This document shows, piece after piece, positions 6,486 to 18,642 of a stretch of 64,000 bases of DNA. The DNA is from Sphingomonas sp. BK345 (lineage in GTDB: Bacteria > Pseudomonadota > Alphaproteobacteria > Sphingomonadales > Sphingomonadaceae): positions 620,001-684,000 of the forward strand of contig NZ_JACHZX010000001.1 of NCBI RefSeq assembly GCF_014193845.1, read 5' to 3'. Within the stretch, counting starts at the first letter, position 1. Every line of letters begins with the position of its first letter. Below the pieces are notes generated by a model. That model was not told the origin of the DNA. It saw only the letters and a list, made by a program, of their open reading frames with translations, and searched no databases. The translations under genes and the position numbers were made by a program.

Positions 6486-9071
6486 CTACTTCTTCGCCGC
6501 CGCCTTCTCCGCCGGCGCCTTCTTGGCGGCAGCCTTTTTGGCCGGCGCCTTCGCGGCCCCCGCCTCCTTCGCCGCGGCCGGCTTCTTCGCCGACGCCTTC
6601 TTCTTGACCGGCTTCTTCGCCGGTGCCGCGGCGGCGCGGTCGTCGATCAGCTGCGCTGCCTCCTCCAGCGTCAGCTGATCGGGCGCGATCGTCTTGGGCA
6701 GGGTCGCGTTGGTGGTGCCATCCGTCACATAGGGCCCATAGCGCCCCTCCATCAGCCGCAGCTCGGCCTCGGTCCGCGGGTGCGCGCCGAGCACCTTGAG
6801 CGGCGCCCGCGCCGCGCCGCGCTGCGGCCGCCCGCCTCCCGCCGCCGCCTCGGCGAGCTTCACCACCGCGGCGTTCATGCCGGTCTCGAACACCTCGGCG
6901 GTCGATTGCAGCCGCGCATACTTGCCCTCGTGCACCAGGTACGGGCCGTAGCGCCCGATGCTGGCGGCGATGTCCTTGCCCGTCTCCGGGTGCTGGCCGA
7001 TCACGCGCGGCAGGTGGAGCAGCTTGAGCGCCATCTCCAGGTCGAGCTCGCCGATGTCCTTGGGGATCGAGGCGCGTTTCGCGTCCTTGCCGTCGCCGAG
7101 CTGAATGTACGGGCCGAAGCGCCCGGATTTGCGCTCGACCGGCAGCCCTGTCTCGGGATCGTGGCCGAGCTGCTCGGGGGTCGCGTCCTCGGTCGCCTCG
7201 CCGCCCTGCGCGAAGCGGCGCGTGAACTTGCACTCGGGATAGTTGCTGCACGCGATGAACGCGCCGAACTTGCCGCCGCGCAGCGCCAGGCTGCCGACAT
7301 GGCATGCCGGGCACAGCCGCGGGTCGGTACCGTCGGCCTTGTCGGGGAAGAGATAGGGCGCGAGGAACTGGTCGAGCTGCGCGGTGACCTCGCTCGGCTT
7401 CTGCTCCATCACCTCGGCGGTACGCGGCTTGAAGTCGCGCCAGAACGCCTCGAGCACCGCCTGCCACTGCGCGCGCCCGCCCGAGACGTCGTCCAGCTCC
7501 TCCTCGAGGCCCGCGGTGAAATCATAGCCGACGTAGCGCTCGAAGAAGCGCTCGAGGAAGGCGGTCACCAGTCGGCCGCTCTCCTCGGCGAAGAAGCGGT
7601 TCTTCTCGACGCGGACGTAGGCACGGTCCTTGAGCGTCTTGATGATCGAGGCATAGGTCGAGGGCCGGCCGATCCCCAGCTCCTCCATGCGCTTGACCAG
7701 CGACGCCTCGGAGAAGCGCGGCGGCGGCTGGGTGAAATGCTGCTCGGCCTCGACACCCTTCTTGGCGGGCGAGTCGCCCTCGCGCAGCCGCGGCAGGCGC
7801 CGGGCGTCCTCGTCCTGGCTATCATCTTGCCCCTCCTCGTAGAGCGCGAGATAGCCGGGGAAGAGCACCACCTGCCCGGTGGCGCGCAGCACGTGGCGCC
7901 CGGTGCCGTCGGCGAGCTCCACCGTCGTGCGCTCCATCCGCGCCGAGGCCATCTGGCTCGCCAGCGCGCGCTTCCACACCAGGTCGTACAGCCGCGCGTG
8001 GTCGCCCGAGCCGACGCGGTCGCGCGAGAAGTCGGTCGGGCGGATCGCCTCGTGCGCTTCCTGCGCGTTCTTCGCCTTGGTCTGGTACATCCGCGGCGTG
8101 TCGGGGACGTAGCCGCCGTCGTAGCGCGCGGCGATCGCGGCGCGCGCGGCGGAGATGGCGCTGCCGTCCATCTGCACGCCGTCGGTCCGCATATAGGTGA
8201 TCGCACCGTCCTCGTAGAGCTGCTGCGCGATCCGCATCGTGTGGTCGGCGGAGAAGCCGAGCTTGCGCGCCGCCTCCTGCTGCAGCGTCGAGGTGGTGAA
8301 GGGCGGCGGCGGATTACGCGTCGCCGGCTTGGTCTCGACCGACTGGACCGAGAAGTTGCCGGCCTCGACGTCGGCCTTGGCGCGCAGCGCGTCGCCCTCG
8401 TTGCCGATCGAGAGCCGGTCGAGCTTCCTGCCCTCCCATTGCACCAGCCGCGCGACGAAGGGCGTGCCGTCGTGCTCGAGGTTCGCCGTGACCGACCAAT
8501 ATTCCTGCGCGCGGAACGCCTCGATCTCGCGCTCGCGCGAGACGATCAGCCGCAGCGCGACCGACTGGACGCGCCCCGCCGACTTGGCGCCGGGCAGCTT
8601 GCGCCACAGCACCGGCGAGAGCGTGAAGCCGACGAGATAGTCGAGCGCGCGGCGCGCGCGATAGGCGTCGATCAGGTCGGTATCGAGCTGGCGCGGGTTG
8701 GCCATCGCCTGCGTCACCGCGGGCTTGGTGATCGCGTTGAAGGTGACTCGCTGGACGTCCTTGGGTAGCACCTTGCGCTTGGCCAGCACCTCCTGCACGT
8801 GCCACGAGATCGCCTCGCCCTCGCGATCCGGATCGGTCGCGAGGATCAGCCGGTCGGCGCCCTTGGCGAGATCGGCGATCGCCTTGAGCTGCTTGGCCTT
8901 GTCCGCGTAATTCTCCCATTCCATCGCGAACCCCTCGTCGGGGTTCACCGACCCGTCGCGCGGCGGCAGGTCGCGGATATGGCCGTAGCTCGCGAGCACG
9001 CGATAGTCGGAGCCGAGGTACTTTTCGATGGTCTTCGCCTTGGCGGGCGATTCGACGATGACGAGCTGCAT
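6486..9071 (-). CDS. topA: DNA topoisomerase I (type IA)
   Basis: Relaxes negative supercoils by a transient 5'-phosphotyrosine break. 861 residues. The N-terminal TOPRIM domain starts MQLVIVESPAKAKTIEKYLG, with its acidic DPDREGE motif (ILATDPDREGEAISWH). The catalytic tyrosine lies in ITYMRTDG, and RPSTYASII follows. One four-cysteine zinc module (CPACHVG, then CSNYPEC) precedes C-terminal glycine-rich topoisomerase repeats (RFGPYIQLGDG, RYGPYLVHEG, RYGPYVTDG). The protein ends in a lysine/alanine-rich tail (KKPVKKKASAKKP onward), typical of alphaproteobacterial TopA and probably DNA-binding. The ATG at 9071 is chosen because the family starts there. The frame is open for 59 codons upstream, but that stretch is repeat sequence. 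Confidence 0.97.
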   Translation of the reverse strand: MQLVIVESPAKAKTIEKYLGSDYRVLASYGHIRDLPPRDGSVNPDEGFAMEWENYADKAKQLKAIADLAKGADRLILATDPDREGEAISWHVQEVLAKRKVLPKDVQRVTFNAITKPAVTQAMANPRQLDTDLIDAYRARRALDYLVGFTLSPVLWRKLPGAKSAGRVQSVALRLIVSREREIEAFRAQEYWSVTANLEHDGTPFVARLVQWEGRKLDRLSIGNEGDALRAKADVEAGNFSVQSVETKPATRNPPPPFTTSTLQQEAARKLGFSADHTMRIAQQLYEDGAITYMRTDGVQMDGSAISAARAAIAARYDGGYVPDTPRMYQTKAKNAQEAHEAIRPTDFSRDRVGSGDHARLYDLVWKRALASQMASARMERTTVELADGTGRHVLRATGQVVLFPGYLALYEEGQDDSQDEDARRLPRLREGDSPAKKGVEAEQHFTQPPPRFSEASLVKRMEELGIGRPSTYASIIKTLKDRAYVRVEKNRFFAEESGRLVTAFLERFFERYVGYDFTAGLEEELDDVSGGRAQWQAVLEAFWRDFKPRTAEVMEQKPSEVTAQLDQFLAPYLFPDKADGTDPRLCPACHVGSLALRGGKFGAFIACSNYPECKFTRRFAQGGEATEDATPEQLGHDPETGLPVERKSGRFGPYIQLGDGKDAKRASIPKDIGELDLEMALKLLHLPRVIGQHPETGKDIAASIGRYGPYLVHEGKYARLQSTAEVFETGMNAAVVKLAEAAAGGGRPQRGAARAPLKVLGAHPRTEAELRLMEGRYGPYVTDGTTNATLPKTIAPDQLTLEEAAQLIDDRAAAAPAKKPVKKKASAKKPAAAKEAGAAKAPAKKAAAKKAPAEKAAAKK

Positions 9072-9145
9072 AAGCGGTCGGTAGCGGTCCTTACGTGTAC
9101 GCGCGAGGGTGGGTGGCCGGAACGGGCACGTCAAGCGAGGGGTAA

Positions 9146-9287
9146 ATCCTCCCCGGCACGGGGAGGGGGACCGCCGGCCGCAGGCCGGTGGTGGAGGGGG
9201 CTCTCCGCACACGAATCCGGCTCGTATGCGGAAGCCCCCCTCGACCATCGCTGCGCGATGGTCCCCCTCCCCGTGCCGGGAAGGATC
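9146..9287. repeat. Palindromic element B2
   Basis: Begins ATCCTCCCCGGCACGGGGAG and ends CTCCCCGTGCCGGGAAGGAT, about 142 bases. The inner part pairs CCCCCTCGACCATCGC with related sequence near GGTGGAGGGGGC. It lies between topA and the acyl-CoA dehydrogenase gene in a same-strand gap. Open reading frames cross it without stops in several frames. Confidence 0.87.
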
Positions 9288-9295
9288 TTAGCGTC

Positions 9296-10165
9296 TCACC
9301 GCGTCGGCACCGGCGTCTCGCCGCCGTAATCGTAGAAACCGCGGCCGCTCTTGCGCCCGTACCAGCCCGCCTCGACGTACTTCACCAGCAGCGGCGCGGG
9401 GCGGAACTTGGGATCGCCGGTGCCCTCGAACAGCACGCGCGTGATCTCCAGGCAGGTGTCGAGCCCGATGAAGTCGGCCAGCGTCAGCGGCCCCATCGGA
9501 TGGTTGAGCCCGAGCTGGCAGGCGGCGTCGATGTCGGGGATCGTCGCGACGCCCTCGCCCAGCGCGAACACCGCCTCGTTGATGTACGGCATCAGCACGC
9601 GGTTGACGATGAAGCCCGGCGCGTCGCTGGCGTGGACCACGCGCTTGCCCAGCCGCGCGGCGAAACGCTCGATCGCGGCGACGGTGGCGTCCGCGGTGGC
9701 GAGGCCGCGGATCACCTCGATCAGCCCCATGACCGGGACGGGATTGAAGAAGTGGACGCCGATGAAGCGCGCCGCGTCGGGCGCCGCCTGCGCCAGCCGC
9801 GTGATCGGGATCGACGAGGTGTTGGTCGCCAGGATCGCGTCCGCGCCCAGCACCTCGCCGACGCCGGCGAAGATCGCGCGCTTGATCTCCTCGCGCTCGG
9901 TCGCCGCCTCGATCACCAGCGCGCAGTCGGCCATCGCGTCATAGCCGGCCACCGGCTCGATCCGCGCGAGCGTGGCGTCGCGCGCGGTGGCGTCGATCTT
10001 CTCCTTGGCGACGTCGCGGTCCAGCCGCTTGGCGACGCCGTCGCGTCCCTTGGCGGCGCGCGCCTGATCGACGTCGGCGAGCAGCACGTGCGCGCCCGCC
10101 GCGGCGGCGACCTGCGCGATCCCCGCCCCCATCTGCCCCGCGCCGATCACGCCGATCCTGTCCAT
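9296..10165 (-). CDS. 3-hydroxybutyryl-CoA (3-hydroxyacyl-CoA) dehydrogenase
   Basis: NAD(P)-dependent oxidation of (S)-3-hydroxyacyl-CoA in fatty-acid or butyrate-type metabolism. The 289-residue length equals that of stand-alone Hbd/PaaH enzymes. It has a Rossmann motif at the extreme N-terminus ([20 protein letters not shown]) and [25 protein letters not shown] carries the catalytic histidine. [15 protein letters not shown] and [17 protein letters not shown] form the C-terminal domain. The ATG at 10165 begins exactly at the Rossmann strand. The longer frame upstream is repeat C2 and should not be annotated as protein. No thiolase or hydratase is adjacent, so the pathway is not fixed by context. 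Confidence 0.93.
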   Translation of the reverse strand: MDRIGVIGAGQMGAGIAQVAAAAGAHVLLADVDQARAAKGRDGVAKRLDRDVAKEKIDATARDATLARIEPVAGYDAMADCALVIEAATEREEIKRAIFAGVGEVLGADAILATNTSSIPITRLAQAAPDAARFIGVHFFNPVPVMGLIEVIRGLATADATVAAIERFAARLGKRVVHASDAPGFIVNRVLMPYINEAVFALGEGVATIPDIDAACQLGLNHPMGPLTLADFIGLDTCLEITRVLFEGTGDPKFRPAPLLVKYVEAGWYGRKSGRGFYDYGGETPVPTR

Positions 10166-10312
10166 GTCCGTCTCCCGTGCGGCGCGTGCGCCTCTCATGC
10201 CGGCGACGGCTCGGCGGCCGCCGCTTCTCGGCGAGCGCTGTAGCGGGCCGGGAGTGGGAGGTGAAGCGGCGCGGCGTACCATGCCGCCGCTTCTGCTAAG
10301 GTGAAGCCGGAC

Positions 10313-10392
10313 CGTGCTCCGGCGAACGCCGGAGCCCAGGGTTGCAGGGACGACGCTCGTGGCCCTGGGCTCCTGCTTGCGCAGGAGCACGG
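10313..10392. repeat. Palindromic element C2
   Basis: An 80-base element with two terminal hairpins: GCTCCGGCGAACGCCGGAGC at the left and GGCTCCTGCTTGCGCAGGAG at the right. The inner arms are CCCAGGG and CCCTGGG. The plus-strand frame reads RAPANAGAQ...[11 protein letters not shown], which matches the extra peptide in GlgA (C3). The other strand reads [20 protein letters not shown]. It lies between the acyl-CoA dehydrogenase and katG. Confidence 0.9.
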
Positions 10393-10431
10393 TAGCGACA
10401 CAAAGGACTGGATCAGGTTATCACGGAAGAC

Positions 10432-10460
10432 GCGACCCCGCCGACGTAGAGCGGGGTCGC
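10432..10460 (-). terminator. Probable katG terminator
   Basis: A perfect 10-bp stem, GCGACCCCGC and GCGGGGTCGC, with a 9-base loop, 9 bases downstream of the katG stop codon. The T-tract after it on the minus strand is weak (GTCTTCC). Confidence 0.6.
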
Positions 10461-10469
10461 GCCGTCAGC

Positions 10470-12797
<2,328 letters not shown>

Positions 12798-12840
12798 TTA
12801 AAGGCGTGACTTTGACGGAGTGGGTCGATCAGTGACGCAG

Positions 12841-12979
12841 TCCTCCCCGCATGGCGGGGAGGTGGCAGCGCGAAGCGCTGACGGAGGGGGCTCTCCACCA
12901 ACGCTTCGGCTCGTGTGCGGCGAGCCCCCTCCACCACCGGCCTGCGGCCGGCGGTCCCCCTCCCCGTGCCGGGGAGGAA
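12841..12979. repeat. Palindromic element B3
   Basis: TCCTCCCCGCATGGCGGGGAG, then GTGGCAGCGCGAAGCGCTGA on the left; CCCTCCCCGTGCCGGGGAGGA on the right, 139 bases. Unusually for this window it lies between divergent genes (katG and otsB), so it must be transcribed as leader sequence or lie beyond the promoters. The rest of the 12702-13034 gap shows no recognisable operator. Confidence 0.87.
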
Positions 12980-13034
12980 TTTGCGCCCCCGCACCCCATT
13001 GCATCGCCCCGCACATGCCGTCACCACGCGCGGC

Positions 13035-13790
13035 ATGACCGCGCTCTCGCCCCCGCCCGCCGACCTGCTCGACGGCGCCAGCCTCTTCCTCGACTTCGAC
13101 GGCACCCTGGTCGAGATCGCCGATACCCCCGACGCGGTCGCGGTCGCGCCGCACGTGCCGTCGCTGCTCGCACGCCTCATCGACGCGCTCGACGGGCGCG
13201 TCGCGATCGTCAGCGGGCGGCCGGTGGCGGAGGTGCGTGCCCTGCTCGCCCCCGCACTGCTCACCGTCGCCGGCAGCCACGGGCTGGAGATCGCGGGCGC
13301 CGACGGCGGCTGCTACGCCCCCGAGCGTCCGCCCGCGCTCGACCAGGCGCTCGCCGCCGCGCGCGCTCTCGCCGCGCAGCACCCCGGCGTGCTGATCGAG
13401 GACAAGCCCTTCGGCGTCGGCCTCCACTATCGTCAGGCTACCGACGCGCAGGCCGCAGTCACCGCGCTCGCCGACGAACTCGCCGCGACGCACGGTCTCA
13501 TGGTGCAGCACGGCAAGATGGTGGCCGAGCTGCGCCTGCGCGGGCGCGACAAGGGCAGCGCGGTGGACCTGCTGATGGCGGAACCCGCGCGGCGCCACAC
13601 GCGTCCTGTGTTCATGGGGGACGACGTGACCGACGAGGCGGGCTTCGCCGCCGCGCGTGCCCTGGGCGGCGCGGGCGTGCTCGTGGGCCCGGCGCGCGAC
13701 ACCGCCGCCGCCTATCGGCTCGACGACGTCGCCGCCGCGCTCGCCTGGCTCGCCGCTGCCTGTCCCTCCCCTCACCCGACGGAGACATGA
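13035..13790 (+). CDS. otsB: Trehalose-6-phosphate phosphatase
   Basis: HAD-superfamily phosphatase releasing trehalose from trehalose 6-phosphate. 251 residues. The nucleophile motif is FLDFDGTLVEI (DxDxT), followed by VSGRPVAEV with the motif II serine, MVQHGKMVAELR, then the metal-binding MGDDVTDEAGF. The ATG at 13035 places the HAD motif at the usual distance; the frame is open further upstream only through repeat B3. The stop overlaps the next start as ATGA, so translation of the GH15 gene is probably coupled to it. Confidence 0.95.
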   Translation: MTALSPPPADLLDGASLFLDFDGTLVEIADTPDAVAVAPHVPSLLARLIDALDGRVAIVSGRPVAEVRALLAPALLTVAGSHGLEIAGADGGCYAPERPPALDQALAAARALAAQHPGVLIEDKPFGVGLHYRQATDAQAAVTALADELAATHGLMVQHGKMVAELRLRGRDKGSAVDLLMAEPARRHTRPVFMGDDVTDEAGFAAARALGGAGVLVGPARDTAAAYRLDDVAAALAWLAAACPSPHPTET

Positions 13791-15571
13791 TGACCAACCT
13801 CGACCTGTGGCCGATCGGCAATTGCCAGGTGAGCGCGCTGGTGGACCGGCAGGGGCGCTTCGTCTGGGGCTGCGTGCCGCGCGTCGACGGTGACCCGCTC
13901 TTCTCGTCGCTGCTCGGCGGCGAGGCGCCCGACAGCGGCTATTGGGGCATCGAGATCGAGGACAGCGTCTCGGTCGAGCAGGAATATATCCGCAACACCC
14001 CGATCCTGGTCACGCGCCACGTGGACAGCCACGGCGGCGCGATCGAGGTGATCGACTTCTGTCCGCGCTTCCAGCGCGAGGGGCGCACCTATCGCCCGGT
14101 CGGCTACGCACGGATCATCCGCCCCGTCGCGGGCAGCCCGCGCGTGCGGGTGAAGCTGCGCCCCACCTGCGGCTGGGGCGGCGGCTGCCGCGAGCAGATC
14201 GGCGGCTCCAACCACCTGCGGCTGCTGCTCGACACGATCGCGCTGCGGCTCACCACTACCGCGCCGATCGCGATGGTGCAGGGCGAGCACGCCTTCCGCG
14301 TCGAGCGCCCGCTCCACTTCTTCCTCGGGCCGGACGAGAGCTTCCAGGGCGATCTCGCCAGCACCGTCGACCTGATGCTCTACCGCACCACGCAGGAGTG
14401 GCAGGGCTGGGTGCGCGGGCTCGCCGTGCCGCTGGAGTGGCAGGAGACGGTGATCCGCTGCGCGATCACGCTCAAACTGTGCCAGCACGAGGAGACCGGC
14501 GCGATCGTCGCGGCGCTGACCACCTCGGTGCCCGAGCACGCCGGGTCGCAGCGCAACTGGGACTATCGTTACTGCTGGATCCGCGACGCTTATTACACCG
14601 TGCAGGCGCTCAACCGGCTCGGCGCCCTCGACGTGCTGGAGGGCTATCTCGGCTACCTCCGCAACATCGTCGACGCGGCGCGCGGCGGGCATATCCAGCC
14701 GCTGTACGGCGTGCTCGGCGAGGCCGAGCTGCCGGAGCGGATCGAGGAGCAGCTCGCCGGCTATCGCGGCATGGGGCCGGTGCGCGTCGGCAACCAGGCG
14801 GCCGAGCAGATCCAGCACGACGCCTATGGCCAGATCGTGCTCTGCTCGGTCCACGCCTTCTTCGACCATCGCCTGTTCCGGCTGAGCGGCGTCGAGGATT
14901 TCGAGGCGCTGGAGCGAGTCGGCGAGCGCGCCTGGGCCTATTACGACCAGCCCGACGCGGGCCTGTGGGAGCTGCGCACGCGCCAGAGCGTCCACACCTA
15001 TTCCAGCGCGATGTGCTGGGCGGCGTGCGACCGGCTCGCCAACGCCGCCGAGCGGCTCGGGCTGGCCGAGCGCCAGGCGGTCTGGGCCGAGCGCGCGCAG
15101 GTGATCCGCGACCGCATCGAGAGCGCCGCCTGGCGCGAGGAGACGCGGCGCATGTCCGCCACCTTCGCGGGCGACGACCTCGACGCCAGCGTGCTCCAGC
15201 TGCTCGACCTGCGCTTCCTCGAGGCGGACGACCCGCGCTTCCTCGACACGCTCTCCGCGATCGAGACGGGCCTGCGGCGCGGCTCGACCATGTTGCGCTA
15301 CGACACCGAGGACGATTTCGGCCTGCCCGAGACCGCCTTCAACGTCTGTACCTTCTGGCTGATCGAGGCGCTGTACCTCACCGGGCGCAGCGACGAGGCA
15401 CGCGCCCTGTTCGAGGAAATGCTGACTCGCTGCACCGCGGCCGGGCTGCTCTCCGAGGACATCGATCCCCACAGTGGGGAACTGTGGGGCAACTATCCGC
15501 AGACCTATTCGCTGGTCGGCATGATCAATTGCGCCGCCATGCTGAGCAAACCGTGGAGTAGTATCCGTTGA
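13787..15571 (+). CDS. Glycoside hydrolase family 15 protein (trehalase/glucoamylase-like)
   Basis: A protein of 594 residues. The N-terminal beta-sandwich begins LDLWPIGNCQVSALVDRQGR, and the (alpha/alpha)6 catalytic barrel carries the family signature NWDYRYCWIRDAYY at about 257-270. GYRGMGPVRVGNQAAEQIQ comes next, then a late catalytic-acid region in the YDTEDDFGLPETAF segment. GH15 includes glucoamylases and bacterial trehalases. Its position between otsB and otsA favours trehalose turnover, though this is inference. No signal peptide is present, so it is cytoplasmic. The start codon overlaps the otsB stop (ATGA; a second ATG follows at 13790), and its stop overlaps the otsA TTG. The three genes form one coupled operon. 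Confidence 0.88.
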   Translation: MMTNLDLWPIGNCQVSALVDRQGRFVWGCVPRVDGDPLFSSLLGGEAPDSGYWGIEIEDSVSVEQEYIRNTPILVTRHVDSHGGAIEVIDFCPRFQREGRTYRPVGYARIIRPVAGSPRVRVKLRPTCGWGGGCREQIGGSNHLRLLLDTIALRLTTTAPIAMVQGEHAFRVERPLHFFLGPDESFQGDLASTVDLMLYRTTQEWQGWVRGLAVPLEWQETVIRCAITLKLCQHEETGAIVAALTTSVPEHAGSQRNWDYRYCWIRDAYYTVQALNRLGALDVLEGYLGYLRNIVDAARGGHIQPLYGVLGEAELPERIEEQLAGYRGMGPVRVGNQAAEQIQHDAYGQIVLCSVHAFFDHRLFRLSGVEDFEALERVGERAWAYYDQPDAGLWELRTRQSVHTYSSAMCWAACDRLANAAERLGLAERQAVWAERAQVIRDRIESAAWREETRRMSATFAGDDLDASVLQLLDLRFLEADDPRFLDTLSAIETGLRRGSTMLRYDTEDDFGLPETAFNVCTFWLIEALYLTGRSDEARALFEEMLTRCTAAGLLSEDIDPHSGELWGNYPQTYSLVGMINCAAMLSKPWSSIR

Positions 15572-16962
15572 GTCGACTGATCGTCATCTCGAACCGTGTC
15601 ACCGCTCCAAAGGGCTCGACCTCGGGCGCGCAGGGCGGGCTGGCGGTGGCGATGGCGGCGGCGCTGCGCGACCGCGGCGGGCTGTGGTTCGGCTGGTCGG
15701 GCGAGCAGACCGACCATTTCACCGGCCACATCAACTTCCAGCGCAACCAGGGCGTGACCACCGCGACGGTCGACCTGGAGGAGCAGGACGTCCAAGAATA
15801 TTACGACGGCTACGCCAACCGCACGCTGTGGCCGCTGTTCCACTATCGCATCGACCTGGCGGAATATGAGCGCGAGTTCGCCGGCGGCTACCAGCGCACC
15901 AACCAGCGTTTCGCCGACACCGTCCGCCCGCTGATCGAGCCCGACGACCTGGTGTGGATCCAGGACTATCACATGTTCCCGCTCGGCGCCGAGCTGCGCC
16001 AGCGCGGCTGCCGCAACAAGATCGGCTTCTTCCTCCACATTCCCTGGCCGCCGCGCCGGCTGCTCGGCACCCTGCCCAACGCGCAGGAGCTGGTGGAGAC
16101 CTTGTTCGCCTACGACCTGATCGGCTTCCACACCGCGGAGTGGCTCGACTCGTTCCGCGACTTCGCGGTGCACGACATGGGCGCCACCGTCGACGAGGAC
16201 GGCATCGCCCGGCTGGGCGACCGCTGCGTCAAGCTGGTCGCCTGCCCGATCGGGATCGACGCCGCCGAGTTCGCCGAGATGTCGAAGGGCGTCGCGGCGC
16301 GGCTCGCCTATCGGCGCATGCGCGACAGCGCGACCGGACGCGACATGATCGTCGGCGTCGACCGGCTCGACTATTCCAAGGGACTGGAGGAGCGCTTCCT
16401 CGGCTATGAGCGCTTCCTGATCGAGCATCCCGAGGAGCGCAAGGAGGTGTTCCTCCTCCAGGTGGCGCCGCCGAGCCGCGTCTCCGTGGAAAGCTACCAG
16501 CGCATCCGCACCTCGCTCGAGCAGATCTCGGGGCGAATCAACGGCGAATATGCCGACGTCGACTGGGTGCCGATCCGCTACGTCAACCAGGGCTATCCGC
16601 GCGACCAGCTCGCCGGCATCTACCGCGCCGCCAAGATCGGACTGGTGACCCCGCTGCGCGACGGCATGAACCTGGTGGCGAAGGAATATGTCGCCGCGCA
16701 GGACCCGGCCGACCCCGGCGTGCTGGTGCTGTCGCGCTTCGCCGGCGCGGCCGAGCAGATGCCCGAGGCGCTGCTGGTGAACCCGTATAGCGCGGAGGAG
16801 GTGTCCGACGCGATCTGGCAGGCGCTGCGCATGCCGCGCGACGAGCGCGTGCGCCGCTGGGAGGCGCTGATGGAAGGCGTCCAGTCGCAGGACGTGACCT
16901 GGTGGGCGAGCGAGTTCCTCGGCGCGCTGGAGCGGGTCGAGATGAAGGAGCGAGCGGCGTAG
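15568..16962 (+). CDS. otsA: Trehalose-6-phosphate synthase
   Basis: GT20 enzyme joining UDP-glucose and glucose 6-phosphate. 464 residues, standard for bacterial OtsA. Motifs in order: MSRLIVISNRV, WFGWSGEQ, HYRIDLAEYERE, WIQDYHMFPLGAELR, FFLHIPWPP, VDRLDYSKGLEERF (lysine and arginine that bind donor phosphates) and DGMNLVAKEYVAAQ. It starts at TTG 15568 with GGAG about nine bases upstream, overlapping the GH15 stop as TTGA. Synthase, phosphatase and GH15 are thus made together, a layout suited to osmotic or desiccation response. Confidence 0.96.
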   Translation: MSRLIVISNRVTAPKGSTSGAQGGLAVAMAAALRDRGGLWFGWSGEQTDHFTGHINFQRNQGVTTATVDLEEQDVQEYYDGYANRTLWPLFHYRIDLAEYEREFAGGYQRTNQRFADTVRPLIEPDDLVWIQDYHMFPLGAELRQRGCRNKIGFFLHIPWPPRRLLGTLPNAQELVETLFAYDLIGFHTAEWLDSFRDFAVHDMGATVDEDGIARLGDRCVKLVACPIGIDAAEFAEMSKGVAARLAYRRMRDSATGRDMIVGVDRLDYSKGLEERFLGYERFLIEHPEERKEVFLLQVAPPSRVSVESYQRIRTSLEQISGRINGEYADVDWVPIRYVNQGYPRDQLAGIYRAAKIGLVTPLRDGMNLVAKEYVAAQDPADPGVLVLSRFAGAAEQMPEALLVNPYSAEEVSDAIWQALRMPRDERVRRWEALMEGVQSQDVTWWASEFLGALERVEMKERAA

Positions 16963-17066
16963 CGCCACCGACGCGATTCTCCTCCCCACCCCGGGTCAGA
17001 CACGCCGCTGCACCGCGCGCCGCTGCACTAGGATAGTGAAAGGGGTCGGGAGGGGGCAGCATCAAC

Positions 17067-18413
17067 GTGCGCAGCTGGACATCGGGCCGTCGCGGCCAAT
17101 CCACCGCCGAACTCTATTTCGAGGCGTCGCCTGAGGCGATCTACATCGTGCAGGACGGCCGTTACGTCGACTGCAATCCGGCCACGCTCCGCCTGTTCGG
17201 CCGCACGCGCGAGGAATTCATCGGTCAGCCGCTGGGGCTCACCTCGCCCGAGCTGCAGGCCGACGGCGAGCCGACCAAGGCCGCGGTCGGCGCGCTCATG
17301 AAGGAGGCGCAGCGCGCCGGCGTGGCCCGCATGCCGTTCCGCGGATTGCGCAAGGACGGAACGCAATTCCCGGCGCTCGTTTCGCTCTTCCTGGCCCAGC
17401 GCCACGGCCGACCGGCGATGATCGTGACCTGCATCGACATCAGCGAGATCGACGCGCTGATCGGCGCGATCACGGCCGGCCTCGCGCGGCTGGCCGGCGG
17501 CGACCTCAGCCAGCCGATCGCGACCGCGCTGTCGGAGCGCTACGAGCCGGTACGCGCCGCGTATAACCAGGTGCTGGTCGATCTCCGCGCGATCGTAACC
17601 GCGGTGCGCGAGCGGGCCGGCGCGATCGAGGCGGAGACGCAGGTGATCCGCGCCGGCGCCGAGTCGCTCGCCGAGCGGACTGAGCGCCAGGCCGCCGCGC
17701 TGGAGCAGAGCGCCGCCGCCTTGCAGGAGCTCACCCGCGATGTCGCCGCCGCGGCGGAGGACGGCACGCGCGCCGATCAGCTCGCCGCGGAGGCGAGCGC
17801 GGCGGCCGCGGCGAGCGGCGACGTGGCGCAACGCGCGATCGCGGCGATGCACGGCATCGAGCGCAGCGGCGCCGAGATCGGCGAGATCATCGCGCTGATC
17901 GACGGCATCGCCTTCCAGACCAACCTGCTCGCGCTCAACGCGGGCGTGGAGGCGGCGCGTGCGGGCGACGCCGGCCGCGGTTTCGCGGTGGTGGCGGAGG
18001 AGGTGCGCGCACTGGCGCAGCGCTCGGCCGAGGCCGCGCGTGAGGTGAAGGCGCGCGTCGGCGCGGTCGGGGGCGAGATCGCCACGGGGGTGCGGCTGGT
18101 CGGCGAGACCGACGCCGCGCTGCGCCACATCCTGACGCGCGTGGACGACGCCCGCGCGCTGGTCGCGCGCGTCGCCGACAGCGGGCGCAAGCAGGCGGCG
18201 GGGCTCGGGCAGGTCAATGCCGCGGTGAGCGAGATGAGCCGGATGACGCAGGACAATGCCGCGATGGCGCAGCAGACCGACGCCGCCTCGATCGACCTGG
18301 CCGAGCGCGCCGCCGACCTCGGCCACCAGCTCGCGCGCTTCCGGCTCGAACGCGCGGCGCGACCCTCGCCTGCCCCACCGCGGCGCGCGACCCTGACGCG
18401 CCACGGGAGCTGA
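17067..18413 (+). CDS. Soluble PAS-domain methyl-accepting chemotaxis protein
   Basis: A chemoreceptor-type signalling protein of 448 residues without any membrane segment. The PAS sensor is at about 17-130 ([21 protein letters not shown], then [16 protein letters not shown]). A HAMP-like or linker helix follows at about 140-190 ([13 protein letters not shown]). The MCP signalling coiled coil has its hairpin tip at [20 protein letters not shown] and [17 protein letters not shown], the CheA/CheW contact site. The ligand is unknown; the PAS domain shows no haem or flavin signature I could identify. No che genes are in the window. The start is GTG at 17067, with GGGAGGGGG about ten bases upstream. 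Confidence 0.88.
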   Translation: MRSWTSGRRGQSTAELYFEASPEAIYIVQDGRYVDCNPATLRLFGRTREEFIGQPLGLTSPELQADGEPTKAAVGALMKEAQRAGVARMPFRGLRKDGTQFPALVSLFLAQRHGRPAMIVTCIDISEIDALIGAITAGLARLAGGDLSQPIATALSERYEPVRAAYNQVLVDLRAIVTAVRERAGAIEAETQVIRAGAESLAERTERQAAALEQSAAALQELTRDVAAAAEDGTRADQLAAEASAAAAASGDVAQRAIAAMHGIERSGAEIGEIIALIDGIAFQTNLLALNAGVEAARAGDAGRGFAVVAEEVRALAQRSAEAAREVKARVGAVGGEIATGVRLVGETDAALRHILTRVDDARALVARVADSGRKQAAGLGQVNAAVSEMSRMTQDNAAMAQQTDAASIDLAERAADLGHQLARFRLERAARPSPAPPRRATLTRHGS

Positions 18414-18642
18414 GGTTCGCCGCAGCGCGCGATCGGCCGCGACATCACGGGCGATCATGCCAGCGCTTGGCTGCTCGAAGCGGTGCCGCTGCCGCCCCGC
18501 CATGTGCCGCCGGTGGAGCACGCGCTGCTCCGGCTCGGCGGGCGTCACCCGCTCCACACCTTTCGCCGCGTTCATCCCGCCTTACCGATCGTTAACCAGC
18601 AGATGCTACCTTCCGTCCCGACACCAAGGGGGGATGTTCCGC

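Noticed and set aside
6486..6660. Frameshift at the end of topA suggested by the Lys/Ala-rich C-terminus
   Set aside because: Lysine/alanine tails are usual for alphaproteobacterial topoisomerase I, and the frame is continuous to a normal stop.
16963..17066. RNA gene in the otsA-chemoreceptor gap
   Set aside because: No stem-loop, tRNA-like or terminator structure beyond chance was visible.
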